Assembly: GCA_934434555.1 (NCBI GenBank)
Contig: CAKRZX010000010.1
Location: 5,935-69,934, forward strand
Direction of reading: 5' to 3'
Length of the DNA: 64,000 nt
From: an uncultured Clostridia bacterium
Lineage (GTDB): Bacteria; Bacillota; Clostridia; Christensenellales; QALW01
Below the pieces are notes generated by a model. The model was not told the DNA's origin. It saw only the letters and a program-made list of their open reading frames with translations, and searched no databases. The translations under genes were made by a program, and so were the position numbers. The first letter of the stretch is position 1. Each line of letters begins with the position of its first letter. Below are positions 50,149 to 59,446 of the stretch, one piece after another.

Positions 50149-51075
50149 TTACATATAAACTATCTGTCCGATTTTCCTTAAAAGCGTGTTCTTCCAAAAA
50201 CCGTACTTAAAACAGGTGCTTATTTTTTTCATTTTGTTCATTTCCGCCATAGCGGCGTAGGCGGAAACGGTTTTGAAGTTTTCGCCCAGTTCGGCTTTGT
50301 AGATTTTGGCAATATCACGGGCTTGCAGAAATGTATCATAAACGGACGATGTATTTTTTTTGCCGTCGGAAATCTTCTTTATTTTGTATTCAGCCGAGCG
50401 CACGTCTTTTGCGCCGACTTCGTTATCGCCGTGCTGACGGTAGAAAATAAGCGGACGGTCGATAAAATCAACAGTTCCTGCCGCAAGGGCGAGAATGTTA
50501 AGATACCAGTCGTGCATAATCATATTTTCCAAAGAATCTTTTTTTAACATAAGGGCGCGCAGTGGCTGATTTATCATTGCGGTGCAGCCCGTTACGGCAT
50601 TTTGTATAAGCGCGTTGTTAAGCGTTTGTTTTTTGGGCAGTTTCTGCATTGAAAACAGCGACGGTGAAATAATATTAAAGTCCGCATCGGTAACAAAAAG
50701 GTCACTGTGGACGAGCCGCGGGCGGTGAAAATCGCCGGAAATCATTCTGTTAAGCGTGCATTCAACCTTATCGCTTGCCCATTTGTCATCGTGGTCGCAG
50801 AACATAAAGAAGTCTGCGTCGGGGGCATTTTTTAATAAAAACATAAAATTCGCCTGCGCGCTTTTTAAGGGAACGCCGCTTTTAATAAGTTTTATGCGGG
50901 AATCTTTATTTTCGTATTCTTTAAGAAGATCGGGCGTTTTGTCAACGGAAAAATCATCGCTTACGGTAATTGATATGTTACCGTAACTCTGGCAAAGCAG
51001 GCTGTCAAGCTGACAGGAGATAAATTTTTCGCTGTTGTGGGCGGCAACGAGAATTGCCACACTGTAATTATTCAT
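50149..51075 (-). CDS. Family 2 glycosyltransferase (rhamnosyltransferase-like)
   Basis: 308 residues from ATG 51075, preceded by GGGAGAAATCAA; the longer frame from 51117 has no ribosome site. GT-A fold: YSVAILVAAHNSEKFISCQLDSLLCQSY, SDDFSVDKTPDLLKEY, the metal-binding DHDD in FFMFCDHDDKWASDKVE, LVHSDL, and MIMHDWYLNILALAAG with the catalytic-region DW. It transfers a sugar, often rhamnose, onto a cell-surface polysaccharide. Neighbouring MATE and LCP genes suggest a cell-wall glycopolymer context, although it is monocistronic. Confidence 0.88.
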   Translation of the reverse strand: MNNYSVAILVAAHNSEKFISCQLDSLLCQSYGNISITVSDDFSVDKTPDLLKEYENKDSRIKLIKSGVPLKSAQANFMFLLKNAPDADFFMFCDHDDKWASDKVECTLNRMISGDFHRPRLVHSDLFVTDADFNIISPSLFSMQKLPKKQTLNNALIQNAVTGCTAMINQPLRALMLKKDSLENMIMHDWYLNILALAAGTVDFIDRPLIFYRQHGDNEVGAKDVRSAEYKIKKISDGKKNTSSVYDTFLQARDIAKIYKAELGENFKTVSAYAAMAEMNKMKKISTCFKYGFWKNTLLRKIGQIVYM

Positions 51076-51171
51076 TTGATTTCTCCCATAATATACTGCG
51101 GAAAAATAGTACCACAAAACGCGGATATCGTCAAGACATAAAAAAGAGTAATATTTTTTTAATAAAATCGG

Positions 51172-51200
51172 TGTACAGATAATGTGAAATAGTGTATAAT
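51172..51200 (+). promoter_or_regulatory. Promoter of the LCP gene
   Basis: TGTACA (51172-51177), 17-nt spacer, TATAAT (51195-51200); start codon 33 bp downstream with AAGGAGAGAG. Confidence 0.6.
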
Positions 51201-51232
51201 AACAAAAAAAGACGAATTAAGGAGAGAGACAT

Positions 51233-52408
51233 ATGCTGTTTGAAACACGCGATACAGTAAGTTGGTGGTTGCAGATAGTTGCCGTGGCTCTTGCAATTGC
51301 AATAGTAGTTACCGGAGGTTTGCTTATAGGCTGGGACGCCTACTTCGGGCAGATGAAGGGGACAAGGTATAAAAGTCAGGGCGGTGTTGATATCAACAAT
51401 ACTACCATAAACGAGGGTAACGGCGACAAAGGTCCGAACCTTGATGAACTTGAACCGGCGGATTCGGGTGAAGAAGAGAATAACAGCGAGATAACCGGCG
51501 AAACAATTCACCCCTCACAGTTAAACAACCTTAAAGACAATATTAAGCAGTGGATGAATACGGGCAGTGCGGTACACGATTCAAACGTTACCAACATTCT
51601 GCTTGTGGGTATGGACGACAATTACAGCAAGACGCTTTCCGACCATGGCAGGGCGGACGCAATGATGCTGATGTCAATAAACCACAAAACAAAAACAATA
51701 ACTCTTGCATCGCTTATGCGTGATCAGTATGCGTATATCGTACACAACGGCAAGGGCAGTTTCCAAAAACTGCACCATTCGCTTAACTACGGTCCCGCAA
51801 CGCTTATTCAGATGATTGAAAGATACTATAAAGTTACTATCGACAACTACGTTATAGTAAACTTTGCGTCGGTTGCAAAGGTTATAGATGCGCTCGGCGG
51901 AGTTACGATTACAATTGAGCCCAACGAGGCAAAATATCTGCGGGATACCTGCGGGTGGAACATCTCTTACGGCGAAAGCACCATAGGCGTCGACGGCGCT
52001 CACGCGCTGACGTATATGCGAATCCGTAAAGGTTCAACCGGCGGCGATACCGCAAGAACCGGCAGACAGCGTAAGGTTATTATGACTATGATGGACGAGG
52101 CAAAGCAGTGCTCGCTTACCGAACTTGTGGGTGTTGTAAACGCAATGATTCCGTATGTACGCACGGGACTGAGTTCAACAGAAGTGCTTGCCTATGCCAC
52201 AAACGCTCTTACGGGCGGATGGTTCAATTATGAAATAAAACAGGTTGTTCTTCCCGACGACGACTGTGCGGTAGGGTTTATGAATCCCGAGGATAACGGC
52301 TGGTACTGGAAAACCGATTTCCCCATAGCCGCACAGAAACTTCAAACCGCGATTTACGGTAAAACGAACATCGAACTTGAAAAGAACAGAAAGAGCTGGA
52401 TTAAATAA
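51233..52408 (+). CDS. LytR-CpsA-Psr (LCP) family cell-wall glycopolymer transferase
   Basis: 391 residues. One N-terminal transmembrane anchor (WLQIVAVALAIAIVVTGGLL), an acidic linker, then the LCP domain: TNILLVGMDDNYSKTLSDHGRADAMMLMSINHKTKTITLASLMRDQYAYI, VDNYVIVNFASVAKVIDALGGVTI, and ALTYMRIRKGSTGGDTARTGRQRKVI. The conserved Asp/Arg residues that bind polyprenyl pyrophosphate (GRADAM, LMRD, RxGRQRKV) are present. It attaches secondary wall polymers such as teichoic acid or capsule to peptidoglycan on the outer face of the membrane. Confidence 0.95.
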   Translation: MLFETRDTVSWWLQIVAVALAIAIVVTGGLLIGWDAYFGQMKGTRYKSQGGVDINNTTINEGNGDKGPNLDELEPADSGEEENNSEITGETIHPSQLNNLKDNIKQWMNTGSAVHDSNVTNILLVGMDDNYSKTLSDHGRADAMMLMSINHKTKTITLASLMRDQYAYIVHNGKGSFQKLHHSLNYGPATLIQMIERYYKVTIDNYVIVNFASVAKVIDALGGVTITIEPNEAKYLRDTCGWNISYGESTIGVDGAHALTYMRIRKGSTGGDTARTGRQRKVIMTMMDEAKQCSLTELVGVVNAMIPYVRTGLSSTEVLAYATNALTGGWFNYEIKQVVLPDDDCAVGFMNPEDNGWYWKTDFPIAAQKLQTAIYGKTNIELEKNRKSWIK

Positions 52409-52415
52409 TTTTCGC

Positions 52416-52444
52416 TTGCAAAAAAAGCGGGCGTGTGCTAAAAT
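52416..52444 (+). promoter_or_regulatory. Promoter of the pheST operon
   Basis: TTGCAA (52416-52421), 17-nt spacer, TAAAAT (52439-52444); transcription would begin near 52451, just before the T-box leader. Confidence 0.7.
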
Positions 52445-52450
52445 ACATGC

Positions 52451-52690
52451 GTAAATACAGTGAAGAAGTAAAGTAGGCATATTTCCTTTTGCAAAGAGAG
52501 GGACGGAAAGGTGAGAGCGTCCCCGAAAGCGTATGTTGAAGTTCACTTCGGAGTTTCCGTGCCGAAAGGTTTTTGTGTAAGCGCGGGCGGCAGACACCGT
52601 TATCGGTCATAAAGGCGTTTTAATTAAGCGTAAATTAGGGTGGTACCGCGGTCTTCGTCCCTTGGGATGAAGACCTTTTTTTATTTTTAG
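52451..52690 (+). promoter_or_regulatory. T-box riboswitch of pheST
   Basis: Contains the T-box element AGGGTGGTACCGCG (52637-52650), whose TGGT bulge pairs with the uncharged tRNA NCCA end. It overlaps the antiterminator and is followed by a terminator with stem GGTCTTCGTCCC/GGGATGAAGACC (52650-52661 with 52664-52675) and T7. A Stem I region with AAGAGAGGGACGG precedes it. TTC triplets at 52542-52544 and 52547-52549 are candidate phenylalanine specifier codons. Uncharged tRNA-Phe would favour antitermination and synthetase expression. Confidence 0.93.
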
Positions 52691-52701
52691 GAGGAAAGAA
52701 T

Positions 52702-53724
52702 ATGTTTGACAAATTAACAGCCGTAAGAGAACGTTTTGAAGAACGGCTTAAAAACCTGGACGGACCGGGTGATTTGGAAGATTTGCGCGTGTCCTTTACG
52801 GGAAAGAAAGGCGAATTGACCGAAATACTCCGCTCAATGGGTTCGCTTTCGCCGGAAGAAAGACCGAAAATGGGGCAGAAAGTAAATGAACTGCGCAATG
52901 CTATTGAAGAGGCTATTGCCAAAAAGAAGGAAGAGTTTAATTCCGCAATGCGTGAGGAACAGCTTAAAAACGAGGTTATTGATGTTACCGTTCCCGCACA
53001 GCCGCAAACTTTGGGCACATATCACCCTCTGACGCTTACACAGGAGAAAATGTGCGAAATTTTCCGCAGCATGGGCTTTGATGTTGTTGACGGACCCGAG
53101 GTTGAAACCGATTACTACAACTTCAAGGCGCTGAATCTTCCCGACGATCACCCCGCCCGCGATATGCAGGACACGTTCTATATCGCAAAAAATCTGCTGC
53201 TGCGCACACAGACGTCTGCGGCACAGATACGCACAATGAAAACCCGCAACGTGCCTATCCGCGTTATCTGCCCCGGCCGCGTTTACCGCGCAGATGAAGT
53301 TGATGCCACACACTCGCCTGTTTTCCACCAGCTTGAAGGACTTGTGGTTGACAAGGGCATAAACCTTTGCCACCTTAAATATGTGCTTGAAGAATTCGCT
53401 CACGAAATGTACGGCAAGGACGTTAAGGTAAAATTCCGCCCCTCGTATTTCCCCTTTACCGAACCCAGCGTTGAAGTGGATTTGACGTGCAGTGAGTGCG
53501 GGGGTAAAGGCTGCCGCGTTTGCAAGGGAACCGGCTGGATAGAGATCCTCGGCGCGGGTATGGTACACCCGAATGTTTTGCGCGAATGCGGAATTGATCC
53601 GGAAGTATATTCGGGCTTTGCGTTCGGCATAGGCATAGACCGTATTACAACAACACGCTATAAGATTCCCGATTTGCGTCTTGTATTTGAAAATGACGTA
53701 AGATTCCTTAAACAGTTTAAGTAA
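52702..53724 (+). CDS. pheS: Phenylalanine-tRNA ligase alpha subunit
   Basis: 340 residues, ATG with AGGAGGAAAG upstream. N-terminal coiled coil (LKNLDGPGDLEDLRVSFTGKKGELTEILRSMGSL) followed by class II motifs: motif 1 HPLTLTQEKMCEIFRSMGFDVVDGPEVE, motif 2 VRPGRVYRADEVDATHSPVFHQLEG-type segment, and motif 3 in YSGFAFGIGIDRITTTRYKIPDLR. A Cys-cluster CSECGGKGCRVCKGTG is the usual bacterial insertion. Forms the alpha2beta2 enzyme with PheT that charges tRNA-Phe. Start lies behind the T-box. Confidence 0.98.
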   Translation: MFDKLTAVRERFEERLKNLDGPGDLEDLRVSFTGKKGELTEILRSMGSLSPEERPKMGQKVNELRNAIEEAIAKKKEEFNSAMREEQLKNEVIDVTVPAQPQTLGTYHPLTLTQEKMCEIFRSMGFDVVDGPEVETDYYNFKALNLPDDHPARDMQDTFYIAKNLLLRTQTSAAQIRTMKTRNVPIRVICPGRVYRADEVDATHSPVFHQLEGLVVDKGINLCHLKYVLEEFAHEMYGKDVKVKFRPSYFPFTEPSVEVDLTCSECGGKGCRVCKGTGWIEILGAGMVHPNVLRECGIDPEVYSGFAFGIGIDRITTTRYKIPDLRLVFENDVRFLKQFK

Positions 53725-53741
53725 TGGGGGGAAAAAGATAA

Positions 53742-56117
53742 ATGAAAGTATCATATAACTGGCTTAAAAAATATGTTGATATAGACGTTACGCCCGAAGT
53801 GCTTTGCGATAAAATGACAAGCCAGGGGTTTGAAGTTGAGGGAATGGAGAAAAATGCCGCCCTTACTAACGTCGTTGTTGCAAAAATTCTTAAAATAGAG
53901 CCGCACCCGGATTCTGACCACCTGCTTATCTGCCAGCTTGACTGCGGTCAGGAGGGACCCGTTCAGATTGTTACCGGTGCGCATAACGTGTTCGAGGGCG
54001 CTTTTGTTCCCGCTGCACTGCACGATTCCTGTCTTCCCGGAAACGTTCACATCAAAAAAGGCAAACTCCGCGGCGTTCCCAGCAACGGTATGATGTGCTC
54101 GGGAAAAGAACTTGGCATTCTCGGAACAGATTTCCCCAACGCGGACGTTGACGGAATCCTGATTCTTGACGAAAAGTGGGCGCCGGGCACTGATATGAAT
54201 ACCGTACTCGGACTTGATGACTGTGTTATTGATTTCTCCGTTACGTCAAACCGCCCCGACTGCAACTGTGTTTTGGGTATTGCCCGCGAAGTTGCCGTAT
54301 GCCTTAACAAAAAAATCACTCTGCCGAATACGGGCTACGAAGTTAAAAGGCCCGCGGAAGAGCCGGTTGAAGTAACCGTTGCTGACCGCGACCTTTGCCC
54401 CCGATATATCGGCGCACAGGTTGAGAATATCCGCATTGCGCCCTCGCCGAAATGGCTGTGTGACTGCCTTTATGCAGCGGGTATGCGCCCCATAAACAAT
54501 ATTGTTGATATAACAAACTTTGTAATGCTTGAAACGGGTCAGCCTATGCACGCGTTTGACGTTTCGGACATTGCAAAGCATAAAATCATAGTTCGCCGCG
54601 CCGAAAACGGTGAGGAACTTACCACCCTTGACGGCAAAAAGCACACGCTTAAAGACGATATGCTTGTTATTGCCGACGGCGACCGTGCAGTAGGCATTGC
54701 AGGTGTTATGGGCGGCGAAAACAGTGAGATTAAGGACAGCACAAAGGCAATATTTTTTGAATCGGCAAAATTCCGCCGCGACAGCGTGCGCAAAACCGCC
54801 CGCGGACTCGGTATCGCCACGGAAGCGTCGTCCCGTTTTGAAAAGGGTGTTGACGCTGCGGGCTGCCGCTTTGCACTTGACAGAGCGCTCCACCTTATAG
54901 ACGAACTTGACGCAGGCGATATCACAAGCTGGAACCCCGATGTTTATGATTCTCTTCCCGCGCCCCGCGAACTCAAAGCGCTCCTTAAACGCATTGAGGA
55001 ACTGCTGGGCATTACCGTGCCCGCCGAAACGATACTTTCAATACTCAACAATCTCGGTATTGACGCATATCTTTCCGGTGAAACGGTAATATGCAATATT
55101 CCCACCCGGCGCGACGATATTGAGGGGGTCGCCGATATAGCGGAGGAGATAATCCGCGTTTACGGCTATGACCATATAATTTCCCGTCCGCTTTCGGGCG
55201 TGCTCACGAGGGGAACGAAAACAAAAGACAGGCTTATGAGCGATAAAGTAAAGGAACTTGCCGTTGCCCTGGGCGCAAACGAGATTGCAACATATTCGTT
55301 TATCTCTCAAAAGGCTTACGATATGCTTGGAATTTCAAGCGAAAACACTGTAAAACTGCTTAACCCCCTGGGCGAAGATTATTCGATAATGCGGACGCAA
55401 CTTTATTCAAGTATGCTTTCCGTAATGGCTTTCAATGCGTCAAAGGGAACAAAGGATATGCGCCTGTTTGAAATCAGCCGCCTGTTTATTCCCGAAAAAC
55501 AGCCGGTTGAAGAGCAGCCCGAAGAGAGAAACACGCTTATTTTCGGCTTTATGGGCGAAAAAGAAGATTTCTTCACCCTTAAATCCGCTTTTGAAACCGT
55601 GCTTGATTACTTCGGAATTAAAGCGACATATGAGAAAAATGACCTGCCGTTTATGCACCCGGGCAGGCAGGCGCGGATTATTGTAAACGGCAAAAAAATC
55701 GCCGATATGGGCGAAATTCATCCCGACGTTGCGGCGGCATTCGGCATTTCGGGTCGTCCACTGGTCGTTCAGGCTGACTTAAAGGATATGTTCGCGGCGG
55801 CAAACACACGGGTTATATATAAGGCTCTGCCCAAATATCCCGCAATTCAGCGCGATTTGGCGGTGCTTGTTGACGAAACCTGTGAAATAGGACCTATGAT
55901 TGACGCCATACGCTCGGCGGGTGGAAACATAATAGATAAGGTTGAACTTTTTGATATTTATAAAAATCCCGTTCTCGGTGCGGGCAAAATGAGCGTTGCA
56001 TTCTCCATAACAATGCTCAATCCCGAGCGCACCCTTAAAGCCGAAGAGGCGCAGAAAGCGTTTGATAAAATCGTTCGCTCTCTTGAATACCGTTTCGGCG
56101 CGTCATTGAGAGGATAG
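53742..56117 (+). CDS. pheT: Phenylalanine-tRNA ligase beta subunit
   Basis: 791 residues, full length. Domains in order: N-terminal region with EMAP/tRNA-binding fold (VVAKILKIEPHPDSDHLLICQLDCG, VTGAHNV), B3/4 editing region (RDLCPRYIGAQVENI, MRPINNIVDITNFVMLETGQPMHAFD), B5 (ISFNP-type SWNPDVYDSLP to PTRRDDIEGVADIAEEIIRVYGYD), the core (NEIATYSFISQKAYDML, LLNPLGEDYSIMRTQL), and a C-terminal FDX-ACB anticodon-binding domain (YPAIQRDLAVLVDE, SIAFSITMLNPERTLK-type). Located 17 bp after pheS in one operon; terminator follows. Confidence 0.98.
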   Translation: MKVSYNWLKKYVDIDVTPEVLCDKMTSQGFEVEGMEKNAALTNVVVAKILKIEPHPDSDHLLICQLDCGQEGPVQIVTGAHNVFEGAFVPAALHDSCLPGNVHIKKGKLRGVPSNGMMCSGKELGILGTDFPNADVDGILILDEKWAPGTDMNTVLGLDDCVIDFSVTSNRPDCNCVLGIAREVAVCLNKKITLPNTGYEVKRPAEEPVEVTVADRDLCPRYIGAQVENIRIAPSPKWLCDCLYAAGMRPINNIVDITNFVMLETGQPMHAFDVSDIAKHKIIVRRAENGEELTTLDGKKHTLKDDMLVIADGDRAVGIAGVMGGENSEIKDSTKAIFFESAKFRRDSVRKTARGLGIATEASSRFEKGVDAAGCRFALDRALHLIDELDAGDITSWNPDVYDSLPAPRELKALLKRIEELLGITVPAETILSILNNLGIDAYLSGETVICNIPTRRDDIEGVADIAEEIIRVYGYDHIISRPLSGVLTRGTKTKDRLMSDKVKELAVALGANEIATYSFISQKAYDMLGISSENTVKLLNPLGEDYSIMRTQLYSSMLSVMAFNASKGTKDMRLFEISRLFIPEKQPVEEQPEERNTLIFGFMGEKEDFFTLKSAFETVLDYFGIKATYEKNDLPFMHPGRQARIIVNGKKIADMGEIHPDVAAAFGISGRPLVVQADLKDMFAAANTRVIYKALPKYPAIQRDLAVLVDETCEIGPMIDAIRSAGGNIIDKVELFDIYKNPVLGAGKMSVAFSITMLNPERTLKAEEAQKAFDKIVRSLEYRFGASLRG

Positions 56118-56123
56118 TTTATG

Positions 56124-56156
56124 ATAAAGCAGATTTCGGTCTGCTTTATTTTTTTA
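56124..56156 (+). terminator. pheST terminator
   Basis: Perfect 10-bp stem ATAAAGCAGA/TCTGCTTTAT (56124-56133 with 56140-56149), TTTCGG loop and a run of seven T. Confidence 0.92.
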
Positions 56157-56157
56157 G

Positions 56158-56186
56158 TTGAACTTTTTTTAGTTTAATGATACAAT
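56158..56186 (+). promoter_or_regulatory. Promoter of the PBP gene
   Basis: TTGAAC (56158-56163), 17-nt spacer, TACAAT (56181-56186); start codon 37 bp downstream with GGGAGG at 56210. Confidence 0.75.
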
Positions 56187-56222
56187 ATAATAGAATATTT
56201 ATCCTCATTGGGAGGGAAGCCA

Positions 56223-59200
56223 ATGGCAGATAAGCCTGATAACAATTTTGAAGTTTCTTCGGTAAAACCGAATAAGAAAAATACAAACGAAATACCGTCT
56301 TATGAAATCGGCACGGTGCGCCGTGAAAAAAGCGAGCGTCAGAGCCGCCCCGCGTCAAGCGTGGGAGTGGAAAGCGTACGTCCGCGCCAAAGCGAACAGC
56401 CGCGGCAGAGCCGTCCCGCGTCAAGCGTGGGAGTGGAAAGTGTACGTCCGCGCCAAAGCGAGCAACCGCGACAGACCCGACCCGCGTCAAGCGTGGGAGT
56501 GGAAAGCGTACGTCCGCGCCAAAGCGAACAGCCGCGGCAGAGCCGTCCCGCGTCAAGCGTGGGAGTGGAAAGTGTACGTCCGCGCCAAAGCGAGCAACCG
56601 CGACAGACCCGACCCGCGTCAAGTGTGGGAGTGGAAAATGTTCGTCCGCGACAGAACGAGCAACCGCGGCAAGCACGACCTACATCAAGCGTGGGAGTGG
56701 AAAGCGTACGTCCGCGCCAAAGCGAACAGCCGCGTCAGAGCCGACCCGCGTCAAGCGTGGGAGTGGAAAGCGTTCGTCCGCGCCAAAGCGAACAGCCGCG
56801 ACAAGCACGACCCGCGTCAAGCGTGGGAGTGGAAAATGTTCGTCCGCGCCAAAGCGAACAGCCGAGGCAAGCCCGCCCCGTGCCGGATTCGGGCAAGGAA
56901 AATATCCGTCAGCGTCAGGCAATGACCACGGCAGATACAGGCGAAAAAAGACAGCGCATTTCCAAGTCATCGCGCAAGGAAGCCGCAGAGAAGGAAAACG
57001 AACGCAGAATCAAGGAATTGGGCGCGCTTGCGGAGTATTTCAAACCCCGCGACAACAAACCCCGCAACTACTTTATAAATCTGTGCATAGTAACATTCAA
57101 AATGTTCCTTGTGTGCGTGCTTATCGTGGGCTTTTCGGGCATGGGCTTTGTACTCGGTATGTCAAAATCCTACCTTGAAACTGTCCCCGAAATCGACTTC
57201 ACACAGGTTACGGGTCAGGACCAGGCGTCAATTCTTTATGATGCAAACGGAGAGGTTATAGGCAATTATTACAATATGGAAAACCGCGAGTGGGCGGAGC
57301 TTTCCGAAGTGCCGGAAAACTTACAAAACGCAGTAATTGCCATTGAGGACGTTCGTTTCCGCCGTCACATGGGTATTGACTTTAAGCGTATCGTGGGCGC
57401 AGCCATAAGCAATCTGGGCGGCGGCAGTATGCAGGGCGGTTCAACCATAACACAGCAGTTGATAAAAAATACGATGCTGTCATTTGAGCAGACGTACAAG
57501 CGCAAAATTCAGGAAGCATCGATTGCGCTTGAACTTGAAAAACTCTACTCAAAGGATCAGATACTTGAAGCGTATCTTAATACAATTTATATGGGCGGTT
57601 CCTGCTACGGTATGAAAACCGCCGCAAAGGACTATTTCGGCAAGGACCTGAGCGAACTTACTTTGCGCGAGTGCGCCTGTCTTGCGGGACTTATACAGAA
57701 TCCGTCAAGATACAATCCCCGCAGCAACTACTATTCCCGCTCAAATCCCAAGCGTACAGACAACAGAACGAATCTTGTTTTGTATGAGATGTGCGAAAAC
57801 GGCTTTATCACAAAGGAACAGTACGAGGAAGCCAAGAAAGACACGATGACCGTACTTGAAGAGTCGCCCTACGCGTCGCAGATAAGTATGATTTACTTCA
57901 CCGATTATATTCTTGACAGCGCCGTTGACGCAATAATCGAGGACAGAAACCTTGAAGACAACGCCAAGAACAGAACGGCTATCCGCAAGGAAATCCGCAC
58001 CGGCGGTTACGGGATATATTCGACCCTTGACAGCAAAAAGCAGCTTGCTGCCGAAGAGGCACTTTATAACTACAACAATTATCCCAAAATGCGCTCGTCA
58101 ACGGATAATTACACCGTTGTGGGCACAAACCCCGACGGTTCGGTAATCCGTCTTGTTCAGCCCCAGGCGGCAATGGCGGTGGTGGACTTCCGCAACGGGC
58201 ATATAATCGCCCTTGTGGGCGGACGTCAGGCACCTACGGGAAGCCTTGAATTCAACCGTTCATATCAGTCAACAATGCCGGTAGGTTCGTCAATCAAGCC
58301 TATCTCCGTTTACGGACCCGCAATAGAAAAAGGCGCGGGCATCGGCACGGTTTATTACGATTTCCAGATGCGTATAAAGGGCTGGGGAACGGAAGCGGAT
58401 AAGGGCTATCCCGCAAACAACTCCCGTTCGTACAACAATGCTCCCGTAACGATGCGCAGGGCGTTTACCGCGTCCCTGAACGTTACCGCTGCCCAGGCGC
58501 TTATGTATGACGTGGGGCTTGACGACTCCTTCAACTTCCTTAAAAAATTGGGCGTTAATGAAAAGCATATAAGCAAAACCGGCTCCGGTCTTGCATTGGG
58601 AAGTTCGGGCATTACGCCCCTTGAAATGGCAGGCGCGTATACCGCAATAGCAAACCTGGGTACCTATATTGAGCCTATCGCCTTTACAAAAATAGTTGAT
58701 AAAGACGGAAACGTTATTGTGGATATGGAATCAAAACAGATAAAACGCAAGGTGTTTTCCGAAAGTACTGCATGGCAGATAACCGATATGATGCGTTCCG
58801 TTGCACTGGGAATGCCGAAATCGAATGTGGCGGGGCAGACCGTTTACGGTAAAACCGGAACAAACTCCGACAGCCGAGGCGTATTCTTCGCGGGCTTTAC
58901 GGGCTGGTATGTTGGCTGCTGCTGGATAGGCTCCGATGCCTACAAGGCGCTTACCGCCAATGCAGGCGGCGGCTCGTATGCGGCACCTTTGTTTGCAACC
59001 GTTATGAAAGCCATTCATAAAGGTATGGAAAACCGCGCGGCAAACGACGTTGACCCGGAGACAATAGGCGTAACGCAGATGCAGTACTGCTCAATTTCGG
59101 GCAAAAAGGCAACGGCGGCGTGTCCGAAAACTCACACCGAGTACGGCAATTCTTCCACTATTCCGGATTGCGACCTGCACGCAACGGTGAAGATATGTAC

Positions 59201-59405
59201 ATCTTCCGGCGCCCTTGCAACCCCGTACTGCCCGGAAAATCTTATTGAGCAGAAGAGCATAACCATGGTGCCGTCATCGGGAATCCTTAATGATATGTAC
59301 AATAACAACCACAGTATATTTGTGCGCATTGCGGGTGAAGCAGTGCTTAATATGAGTAAGTGCTCCGTACATTCTTCCGCTCCGGAAGAAAAACCGGCAG
59401 AATAA
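56223..59405 (+). CDS. Class A penicillin-binding protein with N-terminal tandem repeats
   Basis: 1060 residues from ATG 56223. A cytoplasmic, disordered, Arg/Gln/Ser-rich tail (1-280) contains eight 22-residue repeats, then a transmembrane helix (about 283-308: NLCIVTFKMFLVCVLIVGFS). GT51 transglycosylase motifs: AIEDVRFRRHMGIDFKR and GGSTITQQLIKN. Transpeptidase motifs: PVGSSIKP (Ser nucleophile, SxxK), SLN in FTASLNVTAAQ, and KTG in VYGKTGTNSD. A C-terminal Cys-rich region (KKATAACPKTH, KICTSSGALATPYCPE) is typical of clostridial PBP1. It synthesises and cross-links peptidoglycan. Size exceeds the usual 700-900 residues because of the repeat tail. Confidence 0.95.
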   Translation: MADKPDNNFEVSSVKPNKKNTNEIPSYEIGTVRREKSERQSRPASSVGVESVRPRQSEQPRQSRPASSVGVESVRPRQSEQPRQTRPASSVGVESVRPRQSEQPRQSRPASSVGVESVRPRQSEQPRQTRPASSVGVENVRPRQNEQPRQARPTSSVGVESVRPRQSEQPRQSRPASSVGVESVRPRQSEQPRQARPASSVGVENVRPRQSEQPRQARPVPDSGKENIRQRQAMTTADTGEKRQRISKSSRKEAAEKENERRIKELGALAEYFKPRDNKPRNYFINLCIVTFKMFLVCVLIVGFSGMGFVLGMSKSYLETVPEIDFTQVTGQDQASILYDANGEVIGNYYNMENREWAELSEVPENLQNAVIAIEDVRFRRHMGIDFKRIVGAAISNLGGGSMQGGSTITQQLIKNTMLSFEQTYKRKIQEASIALELEKLYSKDQILEAYLNTIYMGGSCYGMKTAAKDYFGKDLSELTLRECACLAGLIQNPSRYNPRSNYYSRSNPKRTDNRTNLVLYEMCENGFITKEQYEEAKKDTMTVLEESPYASQISMIYFTDYILDSAVDAIIEDRNLEDNAKNRTAIRKEIRTGGYGIYSTLDSKKQLAAEEALYNYNNYPKMRSSTDNYTVVGTNPDGSVIRLVQPQAAMAVVDFRNGHIIALVGGRQAPTGSLEFNRSYQSTMPVGSSIKPISVYGPAIEKGAGIGTVYYDFQMRIKGWGTEADKGYPANNSRSYNNAPVTMRRAFTASLNVTAAQALMYDVGLDDSFNFLKKLGVNEKHISKTGSGLALGSSGITPLEMAGAYTAIANLGTYIEPIAFTKIVDKDGNVIVDMESKQIKRKVFSESTAWQITDMMRSVALGMPKSNVAGQTVYGKTGTNSDSRGVFFAGFTGWYVGCCWIGSDAYKALTANAGGGSYAAPLFATVMKAIHKGMENRAANDVDPETIGVTQMQYCSISGKKATAACPKTHTEYGNSSTIPDCDLHATVKICTSSGALATPYCPENLIEQKSITMVPSSGILNDMYNNNHSIFVRIAGEAVLNMSKCSVHSSAPEEKPAE
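56340..56867 (+). repeat. Eight 66-bp tandem repeats in the PBP coding sequence
   Basis: Copies start at 56340, 56406, 56472, 56538, 56604, 56670, 56736 and 56802, with a degenerate ninth to about 56933. Each encodes RQ-(S/T/A)-RPASSVGVE-(S/N)-VRPRQ-SEQP. Copies 1-4 are almost identical at DNA level, suggesting recent expansion; the high repetition also creates spurious open frames on both strands. Confidence 0.95.
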
Positions 59406-59411
59406 AAAAGG

Positions 59412-59443
59412 CTCCTCCGAGATTTTTCTCGGGGGAGTTTTTT
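59412..59443. terminator. Bidirectional terminator between PBP and CAT-like genes
   Basis: 11-bp stem CTCCTCCGAGA/TCTCGGGGGAG (59412-59422 with 59427-59437, one G-T pair), TTTT loop, followed by TTTTTT on plus and preceded by AAAAAA. Confidence 0.88.
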
Positions 59444-59446
59444 ATT

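Noticed and set aside
56146..56676. Long minus-strand and second plus-strand open frames over the PBP repeats
   Set aside because: They arise from the 66-bp GC-rich repeats being open in several frames; no ribosome site or promoter, and the PBP frame continues with full domain motifs.
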